Of a stretch of 64,000 nt of DNA, positions 15,201 to 23,048 are shown one piece after another. The notes beneath the pieces are model-generated. The model was not told the origin of the DNA and searched no databases. It was given only the letters and a program-made list of their open reading frames with translations. Each line of letters opens with the position of its first letter. Positions within the stretch are counted from its first letter, which is position 1. The translations under genes were made by a program, and so were the position numbers. The stretch comes from Polyangium sp. y55x31 (GTDB lineage Bacteria > Myxococcota_A > Polyangia > Polyangiales > Polyangiaceae): positions 310,001 through 374,000 of the forward strand of contig NZ_JARZHG010000003.1 of assembly GCF_029946505.1 (NCBI RefSeq), in the 5' to 3' direction.

Positions 15201-18001
15201 AGAAGTTTCACGATCCCCGGCTGAAGGGGACGCTCCTTCACCTGCACGGCGACCACATCAACTTCTGGCGGAGGCCCTTCGCCACCGGCATCCCCATTCT
15301 CGAGCGAGCCTTCCAGGCGTGCCTGGAGGTCGGCGACCTCGTTTATGCCGGCTTCCTCGCCTTCGAGACCGTCTGGCAGGTCGTGGAGAAGGGCGACCCG
15401 CTCGACGAGGTGCTCGAGGTATCGAGAAAATATGCCGCGTTCGCCAGGCAGAGCCATAACGTCCCGGTCTACGAGACCATCCGGCTCGAGCGACAATTCG
15501 TGGCTTGCCTGAAGGGCGCGACGCAGGGGCCGACGAGCTTCGACGACGCCACGTTCCACGAAGACGCGTGCCTCGCGGCGATCACCCGGGCGACGTTCGG
15601 CTGCGGCATCGTCTTTCACGACATCATGAAGCAGATCACGGCGTTCCTTTACGGGCGCCACGCGGAGGCGCTCTCGTTCGCGGAAAGAGCGGCGACGAAC
15701 CTCGGCGCCGCCATGGCCATGCCGATCGAGGCCACGCACCATTTCTTCCACGCGCTCACGATGGTGCAGCTCCTCCCGGCTGCTCCGGCCGACGAGCGGG
15801 GGGAGCTCGATCGGCGCATCGGGGGCGTGCTGCGGAAGCTCGCGCTCTGGGCGGAGAATTGCCCCGAAAATTATCTCCATCGACATGCTCTGGTCTCGGC
15901 CGAGGTCGCTCGCGTCGAGGGGCGCGACCTCGACGCCATGCGCCTTTACGAGCAGGCCATCCGGTCCGCGCGTGAACATGGCTTCATCCATGAAGAGGGG
16001 CTCGCCTACGAGCTCTCGTCGAGGTTTTACCGGGCACGGGGGTTCGAGCAGGTGGCCGATACGTATCTCGACGAGGCCCGCGCCTGCTACGAGCGCTGGG
16101 GGGCCGATGGAAAGGTGAGGCAGATCGACGAGCAGAATCCGCGCCTCCGGGAGCACAGGCCGCTCACGGCGACCGCCACGTTCGCGCTGCGCACCGAGCA
16201 GCTCGATCTGCTCTCCGTCGTCAAGGCCTCCCAGACCATTTCGGGGGAAATCCTCCTCGACGAGCTGGCCCGCACCCTCCTCCGGGTCGTCCTCGAAGAG
16301 GGCGGCGCCCAGAAGGCCTATCTGCTCCTTTTGCGAAATGGCGATCTCACGATCGACGCCGAGGCGCGCCTCGAAGAGAGAGGGGCGGTGACGAGGCTCC
16401 TCCCGTCGCTGCCGATTTCGTCCTCCTCCCTCGTGCCGGCCATGATCGTGCGATATGCGCAGCGGACGAAGGAGCGGGTGCTCCTCGACGACGCGACGGC
16501 GAGCAAGTTTGCCGCGGACCCGTACGTCACCCGCGAGCGGCCCAAGTCGGTCCTTTGCCTGCCCATTTTGAGGCAGGCCAACGTGGTCGGGCTGCTTTAT
16601 CTCGAGAACAACCTGCTCATCGGCGCGTTCACGCCGAATCGGCTCGTCGCGCTTTCTCTCCTCGCGGTCCAGGCGGCCATTTCCTTGCAGAATGCGCGGC
16701 TCCTTTCCGACGAGCAGGCGGCGCGGGCCGCGGCCGAGGAGGCGGAGCGGCGCTCGGCGCTCCTGGCCGAGGCCGGGGAGCTCCTCTCGAAGTCGCTCGA
16801 TTACGAGGATACACTCGCGCGCCTCGGGCACCTCTGCGTGCGATCCATGGCCGATTGGTGTGTGATCGATACCATGGAGGGAGACGAGATCCGGCGCATC
16901 GCCGGGGTGCACAAGGACCCCGCGAAGACGCCATTGCTCGAGGAGCTCCAGCGGCGATATCCGCCCCGCGAGGGCTCGTCCCATCCGGCCGCGAGAGCCC
17001 TTGCCACGGGGGAGCCGGTCCTGCTCCCCGATCTCTCGGGCGCTTGCCTCCATACCCATACAGAGGACGAAGGGCATGGGAGGATCCTCCGTGCGCTCGG
17101 AACCACATCGATGCTCGCCGTGCCTCTCGTTTCGCGTGGACAAACCCTGGGGGTGCTGTCTCTCGTCTTTGGCGCGTCGGGCCGCACCTACGGGAGCGCC
17201 GACCTCGAGCTGGCAAAGGAAGTGGCGCGCCGGGCCGCGACCGCGATCGACAATGCGCGGCTCCATCGGGCGACCCAGGAGGCCATCCACGCGCGCGACG
17301 AGTTTTTGTCGATGGCGTCGCACGAGCTCAACACGCCGCTCACGTCGCTCATGCTCTCGTTGCAATCGATGGCACGCGCCAGCCAATCGGGCCCCTCCAG
17401 CGACCCGCAGAGCATGACGAAGCTCGCCGAGCGTGCCTTGCGGCAAGGCGCACGCCTGCGCCGGCTCAACGACGATCTCCTGAGCATCGCGCAGGTCCAC
17501 ACGGGGCAGCTCCCGCTCGAGCTCGCCGCCGTCGACCTCAGGGCCCTCGTCGGGGACGTGGTCGAGCAATTCAAGCTGCAGCTCTCGCAGGCCCGGTGCT
17601 CGGCTTCGATCCGGGACCATTCTCCGGTCGTGGGCCACTGGGATCCCGCCCGGATCGAACAGATCGTCGTCAATCTGCTCTCGAACGCCGTCAAATTCGG
17701 GGCCGGCAAACCCATCGAGATCTTCATCGACCAGGAGGACGGCATCGCGCGGCTCGCGATCAAGGATCACGGAATCGGCATCGATCCGGCGCAGCAGAGC
17801 CGCATCTTCGAACGTTTCGTCCGCGCCGTGCCCAGCAAGTATTACGGCGGCCTCGGGCTTGGTCTTTACCTGAGCCGCAAGCTCGCCGAGGCGCACGGCG
17901 GTTCGATCCGCGTCCAGAGCGCGCCTTCCGCCGGAGCGACGTTCATCGTCGAGTTACCCCTCGCCGGGCCACCCATCGCCACCGGAAGAGGCGAGGGGTA
18001 G
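12257..18001 (+). CDS. Giant Ser/Thr kinase - AAA ATPase - GAF - histidine kinase
   Basis: A 1914-residue multifunctional signalling protein with no membrane segment. An N-terminal Ser/Thr kinase domain (about 28-290) has VILK Lys, HKDIKPQN and LTDFG, but a degenerate Gly loop (EGRGTLVLRA). A STAND-like ATPase module follows, with Walker A near residue 352 (GEPGAGKSALV) and Walker B VVFVDDMQWVD, then a long TPR-like helical region to about 1300. Next come a GAF domain at about 1324-1475, a second GAF at about 1513-1660, a HisKA with the H-box SMASHELNTPL near 1688 and a HATPase_c (NLLSNAVKFG, KDHGIGI, GGLGLGLYL). The H-box has Asn where Arg is usual (HELNTPL). This kinase-to-kinase architecture is known from myxobacteria and cyanobacteria. 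ATG 12257 or 12314 may be the start. Confidence 0.9.
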   Translation: MQASSAPGAAARLLAAPHFMEMQSPSPYTIIETLFEGRGTLVLRATRESDGRRVILKALDPKRSRPQDIERLKHEQALSESLNLSTVIRPLALDTYHGQPALVLEDMAGTPLDRLLGAPMETERFLRLAIRITTAVADIHRHGIVHKDIKPQNVIVQPTTGEAKLTDFGIASRLPREHASPQSPEQIEGSLPYMSPEQTGRMNRAVDSRTDLYSLGITFYEMLTGRVPFEAQDPLEWIHFHLARVPPSPSEIVPEVPEAIARVVMHLLAKMPCDRYQSARGVLHDLERCLAQWIEGRHIEPFPPGALDVPDRLQLSQKLHGREAEITLVCDAFDRVVTTGRPELVLVSGEPGAGKSALVHELHEPVVRERAFFVSGKFDLIKSDIPYSTIVQAFQELVLEILAESEERIAAWKQRLAAALGVNGRLIVDVIPPVELVLGAQPSVPALPPGEARNRFHLVFREFIGVFAQREHPLVVFVDDMQWVDSASLALLLDLLTDPEMHSLLVVGAYRNSEVPPTHPLILATNEVRKSAVRVTDIVLGPLQKSQLAAFLSDTLRCSVEEAEPLAELVHEKTAGNPFFVIQFLTALYEERLIEFDEDAVAFRWDVARIREKSFTDNVIDLMVDKLKRLPAKTQDVLTHVSCLGNRADADTIAMIRGDVEDDVHAALWDAVRAGLIVRVGDSYRFLHDRIQEAAYSLVSAELRVEMHLRIGRLFLANMPAAAIEEHVFDVVSQLNRGGELITDAREKASLRRLNFLAGMKAKATVAHVSARNYLAQATALLPKDAWSALYDETLELYLERSECEYLVGNFESADELFNLILAHARSHLDSAAVYGLRMRLYQVSGRYDEGVTVALEALRLFDVTLPDSDESLRAATEAEVEVIRTHLRGRRVADILDAPMATDPDGRTIIGLLVEAAPCAYIGRPNLFPLFALKAVSSSLKYGNTQQSCFAYSIYGLMLVSAFGDIPLGYAFSEMSLRLNEKFHDPRLKGTLLHLHGDHINFWRRPFATGIPILERAFQACLEVGDLVYAGFLAFETVWQVVEKGDPLDEVLEVSRKYAAFARQSHNVPVYETIRLERQFVACLKGATQGPTSFDDATFHEDACLAAITRATFGCGIVFHDIMKQITAFLYGRHAEALSFAERAATNLGAAMAMPIEATHHFFHALTMVQLLPAAPADERGELDRRIGGVLRKLALWAENCPENYLHRHALVSAEVARVEGRDLDAMRLYEQAIRSAREHGFIHEEGLAYELSSRFYRARGFEQVADTYLDEARACYERWGADGKVRQIDEQNPRLREHRPLTATATFALRTEQLDLLSVVKASQTISGEILLDELARTLLRVVLEEGGAQKAYLLLLRNGDLTIDAEARLEERGAVTRLLPSLPISSSSLVPAMIVRYAQRTKERVLLDDATASKFAADPYVTRERPKSVLCLPILRQANVVGLLYLENNLLIGAFTPNRLVALSLLAVQAAISLQNARLLSDEQAARAAAEEAERRSALLAEAGELLSKSLDYEDTLARLGHLCVRSMADWCVIDTMEGDEIRRIAGVHKDPAKTPLLEELQRRYPPREGSSHPAARALATGEPVLLPDLSGACLHTHTEDEGHGRILRALGTTSMLAVPLVSRGQTLGVLSLVFGASGRTYGSADLELAKEVARRAATAIDNARLHRATQEAIHARDEFLSMASHELNTPLTSLMLSLQSMARASQSGPSSDPQSMTKLAERALRQGARLRRLNDDLLSIAQVHTGQLPLELAAVDLRALVGDVVEQFKLQLSQARCSASIRDHSPVVGHWDPARIEQIVVNLLSNAVKFGAGKPIEIFIDQEDGIARLAIKDHGIGIDPAQQSRIFERFVRAVPSKYYGGLGLGLYLSRKLAEAHGGSIRVQSAPSAGATFIVELPLAGPPIATGRGEG

Positions 18002-18106
18002 CGCAAGCGGGAAGCGAAGGCATGCCGGTTGCAGCGGTCCGCGTCGGGATGGGCTTGCATCTCGCCCACGCATGAAAGCGTGCGCGCCCCACCCATGAGG
18101 AACATC

Positions 18107-19294
18107 ATGCTTGCAAAGACGAACCTTATTCTTCTCTGCGCCCTTGCCACGGCGGGCGCGCTCTTTGTCGGCTGCGGGACCGATGACCCCCCTGGAATCG
18201 ACGGCACGGGTGGCAACGGCGCAGGCGGCGCGGGTGGCGCGGGTGGCGCGGGTGGCACAGGTGGCACAGGGGGAACGGGCGGCTCCACGCCTGGCTGGGC
18301 GCTGCCTGCATGCGAATCGGTGAGCGGGACCTCCGCCGTGACGTTCACGCTCGATGAAGGCCTCACCCTCGCACAAACCCCGGGGCAACTCCAGGGAATC
18401 GGATACACCTACGGGCTCGCGGCGCTCGACATACCGAATACGCTGCTCGCCGAGCACAAGGGGAAGCTTTTGCGCTCCGAGGACGCCGGCTGCACCTGGA
18501 ACGAGGTGGGTACGCTTTCGGGGAGCAATTTCAGGATCACGGCCGCGCAGGGAGGGCTCGCGTACGCGTGGAACGAAAACGGTCCCGGGTTTTATCGAAT
18601 CGATGAAACGGGCCCCCACGCCTTTTCGACGCCCGCACCGAACATCGTCGGCCTGGGCGTCGATCCCGGCGACGCCAAACACCTGCGCGTGGGCGACGCG
18701 AGCGGCAGCCTGCACGAATCGCACGACGGCGGCGAGACGTGGTCGAAGCAGGGCACGCCTCCCGCGTCGGGCAACATCATCGGGTATCGTTTTGCCTTCG
18801 ACCCCAAAAATCTCGACCATGTGCTCTGGGGCCAATCCGTGGACGGCGCTTCCGTCTCGTTCGACGGCGGCGCGACGTGGTTCAAGAGCGAGGGCCTCGG
18901 CGCGAACGGAGTGAACGCGTTTTCCCTCGTCGTGTCTCCCGTGGACGGGGACGTCGTCTGGGCCGAGGCGCTGGAGATGGGCCCGGACATCCGCCACATC
19001 TATCGATCGAGCGACGGCGGCAAGACCTTCGATGCGGTCGTCACCGAATCGGCGGACGTCGACCTCATCAATGGCACGCTGCTCGTGCCGCACGCGGCCG
19101 ACGTGAACGTGCTCTACTTCGTGTTCGGCATGGAGTACAACGACTACGGGACCGACCTTTTCCGTTACGATCACGGTACCGGCAAGGTCACGAAGACGCA
19201 CAACGCGAACGATGATGTATCGGCCATCGTCGCCTCGCCGGCGGACCCCAAGCTGCTTTATCTGGGGCTCACGGTCGAGAACGGCGGCGGCTGA
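18107..19294 (+). CDS. Asp-box (BNR/sialidase-like) repeat lipoprotein
   Basis: A 395-residue lipoprotein with a hydrophobic signal, FVGC as lipobox, then a Gly-rich spacer and a beta-propeller-like body. At least four Asp-box motifs are visible: SEDAGCTW, SHDGGETW, SFDGGATW and SSDGGKTF, as in BNR/sialidase and photosystem-assembly-like propellers. None of the sialidase catalytic residues can be assigned, so a binding or scaffold role is more likely than glycosidase activity. The ATG at 18107 was chosen over 18095 because TGAGGA precedes it at good spacing. A strong hairpin follows its stop. It lies 105 bp after the giant kinase on the same strand. Confidence 0.85.
   Translation: MLAKTNLILLCALATAGALFVGCGTDDPPGIDGTGGNGAGGAGGAGGAGGTGGTGGTGGSTPGWALPACESVSGTSAVTFTLDEGLTLAQTPGQLQGIGYTYGLAALDIPNTLLAEHKGKLLRSEDAGCTWNEVGTLSGSNFRITAAQGGLAYAWNENGPGFYRIDETGPHAFSTPAPNIVGLGVDPGDAKHLRVGDASGSLHESHDGGETWSKQGTPPASGNIIGYRFAFDPKNLDHVLWGQSVDGASVSFDGGATWFKSEGLGANGVNAFSLVVSPVDGDVVWAEALEMGPDIRHIYRSSDGGKTFDAVVTESADVDLINGTLLVPHAADVNVLYFVFGMEYNDYGTDLFRYDHGTGKVTKTHNANDDVSAIVASPADPKLLYLGLTVENGGG
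18204..18286 (+). repeat. Gly-rich 9-bp tandem repeat (lipoprotein linker)
   Basis: Repeated GGTGGCGCG/GGTGGCACA units code alternating Gly-Gly-Ala and Gly-Gly-Thr directly after the lipidated Cys. This spacer lifts the propeller off the membrane. Its DNA-level regularity makes length variation likely. Confidence 0.8.
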
Positions 19295-19307
19295 GGCCCC
19301 GCGGGAA

Positions 19308-19334
19308 TCCCTCCGCGTCCGTTGCGCGGAGGGA
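19308..19334 (+). terminator. Strong hairpin after the Asp-box lipoprotein
   Basis: TCCCTCCGCG at 19308-19317 pairs perfectly with CGCGGAGGGA at 19325-19334 around a 7-nt loop, 14 bp after the stop codon. There is no long T run (only a mixed CCATCTTC follows), so it is a terminator or 3'-end stabiliser by position and stem strength. Confidence 0.65.
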
Positions 19335-19454
19335 CTCCATCTTCAAAATCCCGCCACCGTTGTACTGCATCGTGTCGTCGGGTTGCTGCGGGGAATTGAT
19401 GAACCGATGCGAGCCGTGATACATCGCTCGGCGCGATCCGATCGGAGGTATTTC

Positions 19455-20309
19455 ATGCGAGCCCCGCCTCCCGCGCTGCATGCTCGGCGCTGGACCATTC
19501 ACGAGATCATCGACGCGGCGGTCCTCGTCGCCCTGACGGCCGCTGGGCTTCTTCACGGGAGCCCGGGGACCTGGTTCTCGAGCCTCGGTGTTTCCTTTGC
19601 CGTCCTCGTGGTGCCGGTGCTTTCGGGCGCGGCGATCGTGACATGGCTCTCGCGCCGCCTCGGGGCGCGAATTCAAGGGCCGCGGATCAAGCCGGCGCCC
19701 ATGGCGCGGGAAGCCTTCGAGACGGCGCGCGCCATGTACGTCGCCGCCTGCCTCATGGCCTGGCCCCTCACGGCGTGGCGATTGGGGCACCCGACGGGGC
19801 TCGTCTGGGACCTCGACGCGCACGGCGTGAGCCTGGCGCGGGTCCTCGTGCAGACCTTCCTCGGCGTGATGGTGATCGACGCGTGGCTCTACTGGAAACA
19901 TCGGCTGCTGCACACGCGGCTCTTGTTCGGATTCCACAAATCCCACCACGTCTTCCGTGATCCCACCGCCTTCGCCGGGTTCGCCGTGGCCCCGGTCGAG
20001 GCGCTGCTCACCTTCTGGCCGATTCTTTTTCTGTGCATGCCCGAGGCGGTGCACTGGGCGCCGCTCTATTTCGCGCTGGTCGTGGGATTCGTGAACCTGA
20101 ACTTCTATCTCCACTGCGGCGTGACCCTGTCGTGGGTCGAGAAGACGTTGCCTCGAATCTTCCTCAACACCTCGGCCTTCCACAACGTGCACCACGCCCG
20201 GGCGAACACGCATTTCGGCGAGGCGCTCTACCTGTGGGACGTCCTCTGCGGCACGCGTCTGTCTGGACAAACCGCCGAGGAGACGGCCGCGGAAACCGCG
20301 CCGGGCTGA
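19455..20309 (+). CDS. Sterol desaturase / fatty acid hydroxylase family protein
   Basis: A 284-residue integral membrane di-iron enzyme. The His clusters are in family order: H149-x3-H153 (HRLLH), H161-x2-HH (HKSHH), a His at 220 (HCGV) and H243-x2-HH (HNVHH). Hydrophobic segments lie near residues 18-35, 42-66, 92-108, 130-147 and 175-215. Such enzymes use O2 and a ferredoxin or cytochrome to hydroxylate or desaturate lipids (sterols, carotenoids, fatty acids). The ATG at 19455 has a near-perfect GGAGGT five bases upstream. The substrate cannot be read from the sequence; the isoprenoid operon 17 kb away is not close enough to imply a link. It is convergent with the histidine kinase at 20314, with a 4-bp gap. 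Confidence 0.9.
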   Translation: MRAPPPALHARRWTIHEIIDAAVLVALTAAGLLHGSPGTWFSSLGVSFAVLVVPVLSGAAIVTWLSRRLGARIQGPRIKPAPMAREAFETARAMYVAACLMAWPLTAWRLGHPTGLVWDLDAHGVSLARVLVQTFLGVMVIDAWLYWKHRLLHTRLLFGFHKSHHVFRDPTAFAGFAVAPVEALLTFWPILFLCMPEAVHWAPLYFALVVGFVNLNFYLHCGVTLSWVEKTLPRIFLNTSAFHNVHHARANTHFGEALYLWDVLCGTRLSGQTAEETAAETAPG

Positions 20310-20313
20310 CGGC

Positions 20314-22065
20314 TCATCCCTCCGCAGGTCGAAACGGGAACTCCAGCGTGAACGTCGCCCCGCGGCCTGGGCCCTCGCTCTCCACGGCGAGGCTCCCGCC
20401 CATGGCGCGGGCCACGAGCGCCGAGGAATGCAGCCCGAAGCCGTGGCCGCCTTTCCGCGTCGTGAACCCGTGCTGGAAGATCTTCGTGAGCAGCGCGGCG
20501 TCGATCCCCACGCCATTGTCGATGACCTGGATGCGCACCCGGTCCTCCGCCGGTCGCGCGAGCCGCACCGAGAGGCGCTTGTCCTCTCCCTCGCGCTCGT
20601 CGAGCGCCCATTTCGCGTTGGCGAGGAGGTTCAGGACGATCTGCAGCACCTTGTGCTTGTCGCAGAGCGCCCGCGGCAGCGGCGAAAGCGCGCGCTCGAC
20701 GACCACCCCGCCCCGGCCGCGGCTCGCCATGGTGATGCGCAGCGCGTCCTCCAGGACCGCCTTCAGATCCACCGGCTCGTCGAGGTTCGTCACCGTCGCA
20801 TAACTCTGCTGGAAATCGACGACCGCGCGGATGTGCGCGACGTGCTCTTCGAGCCCGCCCACGAGGGAGACGAGCTCCGTTCGCTCGGCGGCGAGGCTCT
20901 GGCCGAGCTTGCCGAAATACTCCGGCAGCCTGCGTCCACGCTCGTCTGTCGAGAAAAACCCGGCCAGGTTTGCCTTCTGCGCCTCCAGCATCTCGGCCGC
21001 CTTGAGGATGGGCTCGACCCGGAGCGCCCGCAGCCGCTCCGCGAGCATCGCGCTTCCGGTATTCACGTGGTTCAGCACGTTGCCCACGTTGTGCAGCACG
21101 TTGGAGGCGATCTCCGTCATGCCCGCCTGCCGCGCGAGCTCGAGCGAGCGTTGCTGCGCCTCCCGGAGCTCCGCCGTGCGTTCCTCCACCCGCCGTTCGA
21201 GCTCCTCGTTGGAGCGCCGGAGCGCCTCTTCCTGCCGTTCGAGCTCGTGGTTCGCACGCGCGAGCTTTTCGCGCTCCGCCACGAGCTCGGCATTCGCCGC
21301 CGAGAGCTCCGCCGTACGCTCCTCCACCCGATGTTCGAGCTCGTCACGCGCCACGCGTAATTCGCCCTCGCTCCGCGCGAGGTCCTTCATGGATGCGTCG
21401 AAGGGCAGGAGGATGCGGCGGAAAACGAAGACGCCGAGCATGAGCATCAGGGCCACGGTCCCGACCGGCAGCGCCCGTTGCGCCCGCCCGAGCCAGAGCA
21501 GATCGGGCCCGGCGCGCCGGCCCATGTCCGCGTCGAGTTCGTCGAGCGCCTCTTCGAGTCGCTGCGACGCCGCCTGGAATCGCTCGATGTCGGGGTTGTT
21601 CCGGAGCGATTGGTTGTCCGAGCGGAGCACGCGTACGGCGCTCGTCCGCACCTCGGCCCAGAGGGGCTCCGCGGCTGCGAGTCGCTCCTTCATCGCAGGA
21701 TCATCGTCGGCGAGGAGCGCGACCTCGGCGCCGCCGATGTGCGCCTTTCCCCCGAGCCGCAGCGCCGCGAGGTTTTGCGTGACCTGCGCTTCGAGGACCT
21801 TTGCCAGCTTTCGCTGCCGGAGCAAGAGATCCCAATCGGACGTCGAGAGCCCCACGACGGCGAGGTACATGTTGCTCTCGTACCGATCCAGAAGCTCACG
21901 CGTGGCATCGGAGGCCGAGAGCAAGAGGCGGCGTTGCTCGGTGCGGAGGCTGATCTCGCGCCCAGCCATCAGTGAGGCGAGCTGCAAGGCCACGCTCGCG
22001 GCGACGAGCACCACGAAGGACCGGACGAGGCCGCGCATGTCCGCGCGAGGCGGCGGCGCGCTCAT
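20314..22065 (-). CDS. Membrane sensor histidine kinase with HNVGN-type H-box
   Basis: A 583-residue kinase with a membrane segment at about 13-34, an extracytoplasmic domain of about 165 residues and a second membrane segment at about 200-216. A long coiled coil at about 225-315 contains a duplicated LE-[HR]-RVEERTAEL heptad block. H325 lies in NVLHNVGNVLNHV, a divergent H-box common in myxobacteria. The HATPase_c domain follows (NLLANAKWAL, DNGVGID, GHGFGLHSS). Its start overlaps the stop of the PhnD-like gene by 4 bp (ATGA). It is the last gene of a three-gene operon with a periplasmic-binding-like protein and a receiver-STAS protein, so it probably reads ligand state through the PhnD-like protein. 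The stop is 4 bp from the convergent desaturase. Confidence 0.92.
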   Translation of the reverse strand: MSAPPPRADMRGLVRSFVVLVAASVALQLASLMAGREISLRTEQRRLLLSASDATRELLDRYESNMYLAVVGLSTSDWDLLLRQRKLAKVLEAQVTQNLAALRLGGKAHIGGAEVALLADDDPAMKERLAAAEPLWAEVRTSAVRVLRSDNQSLRNNPDIERFQAASQRLEEALDELDADMGRRAGPDLLWLGRAQRALPVGTVALMLMLGVFVFRRILLPFDASMKDLARSEGELRVARDELEHRVEERTAELSAANAELVAEREKLARANHELERQEEALRRSNEELERRVEERTAELREAQQRSLELARQAGMTEIASNVLHNVGNVLNHVNTGSAMLAERLRALRVEPILKAAEMLEAQKANLAGFFSTDERGRRLPEYFGKLGQSLAAERTELVSLVGGLEEHVAHIRAVVDFQQSYATVTNLDEPVDLKAVLEDALRITMASRGRGGVVVERALSPLPRALCDKHKVLQIVLNLLANAKWALDEREGEDKRLSVRLARPAEDRVRIQVIDNGVGIDAALLTKIFQHGFTTRKGGHGFGLHSSALVARAMGGSLAVESEGPGRGATFTLEFPFRPAEG

Positions 22066-23030
22066 CGGATCGCGACGATCCCCGCCTTTTCGGCGGCGGT
22101 CTTCATGGAGCGGTGCTCGTCGTATTGGTCGTCCTCGACCGGCGCGAACCGCTCGATGAGCGCGTCGTCGAGCAGCCGCTTGCCGTCCGGATCTTCGTGC
22201 ATGCCGAGGAGCGTTCGCCGGAGCGCGGCGCGGAGCTCTGCCGGCAGATCGGGCGAGGCAATGACCGGGCTCACGGTCATGGGACCGATGCTCTCGAGGA
22301 CCCGCACCTCGCCCGCGCGGCCGCGGCGTTTTTCGCGATCGTAATCGAGCACCAGGCTGTCCACCCAGCTCGCGTCCGCCTCGCCCGCGGCCACCATGCG
22401 AATCGACTCCTCATGCGAGCCGGAGCGCACGACCTTGCCGAAGAAGCCGCTCGTGAAGCCGCGCTCCATCAGGCGGTGACGGGGCGCGTTGTACCCGGTG
22501 TGCGACCGCTCGTCATTGTACACGAAGGTGCGACCCCGGAGATCCTCCAGGGAATGATACGTGCTGTCGCTCCGCACCACGAGATCCGCGAAGTACACGG
22601 GCCGCCCCCCATAACGAGGGTACTTCATGACGGGCGCGCCGAGGAGCTCGGCGCGCGGGGTCGGCTCGTCGCGGAGCGCGGTGTAGGGCAATCCGCAGAT
22701 GAAGCCGAGCTCCACGGCGCCCGTCTGCAGCATGCTGTTGATCGTGCTGTAGGCGAGGCCCGTCGTGACCTCGATCGTGATCCCGTTTTTCCGTGCCAGA
22801 TGATGCGCGATGTTCTCGTAGAGATCGATGCCGGACTCCGACACGAACGCCGCGCTCATGACCATGCGCACGGGCCGCGTGGCCATCGCGGGCGTCTCTT
22901 TGGCCCCGAGCGCGTGAGGCTCGGATGTGCGCCCGTCCGTGGGCCCCGACAACACGACGGAGAGCGCCGTGGCCGGGACGATGCCGCCCAAAAAGCTCCA
23001 GATTCCCAGTGATGTCAGCCCCCCACGCAT
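22062..23030 (-). CDS. PhnD-like phosphate/phosphonate-type substrate-binding protein
   Basis: A 322-residue exported or membrane-tethered type-2 periplasmic binding fold of the PhnD/SsuA/transferrin group. Family segments are the N-terminal hydrophobic signal (IWSFLGGIVPATALSVVL), YENIAHHLARKNGITIEV, VELGFICGLPYTAL, LRGRTFVYNDERSHTGY and ADASWVDSLVLDYD. No ABC permease or ATPase is nearby. It lies between a receiver-STAS gene (18 bp upstream) and a membrane histidine kinase (4-bp overlap), which marks it as a sensory rather than transport component. The ligand is unknown; it could be an anion such as phosphate, phosphite or phosphonate, or something unrelated. Confidence 0.88.
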   Translation of the reverse strand: MRGGLTSLGIWSFLGGIVPATALSVVLSGPTDGRTSEPHALGAKETPAMATRPVRMVMSAAFVSESGIDLYENIAHHLARKNGITIEVTTGLAYSTINSMLQTGAVELGFICGLPYTALRDEPTPRAELLGAPVMKYPRYGGRPVYFADLVVRSDSTYHSLEDLRGRTFVYNDERSHTGYNAPRHRLMERGFTSGFFGKVVRSGSHEESIRMVAAGEADASWVDSLVLDYDREKRRGRAGEVRVLESIGPMTVSPVIASPDLPAELRAALRRTLLGMHEDPDGKRLLDDALIERFAPVEDDQYDEHRSMKTAAEKAGIVAIR

Positions 23031-23048
23031 ACCCCCGCTCCTCCCGCG

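Noticed and set aside
13199..17896. Long open frame (1565 codons) antisense to the giant kinase
   Set aside because: It lies in the frame opposite a gene with clear kinase, ATPase and GAF motifs. In GC-rich DNA such antisense frames stay open by codon bias; the translation has no motif.
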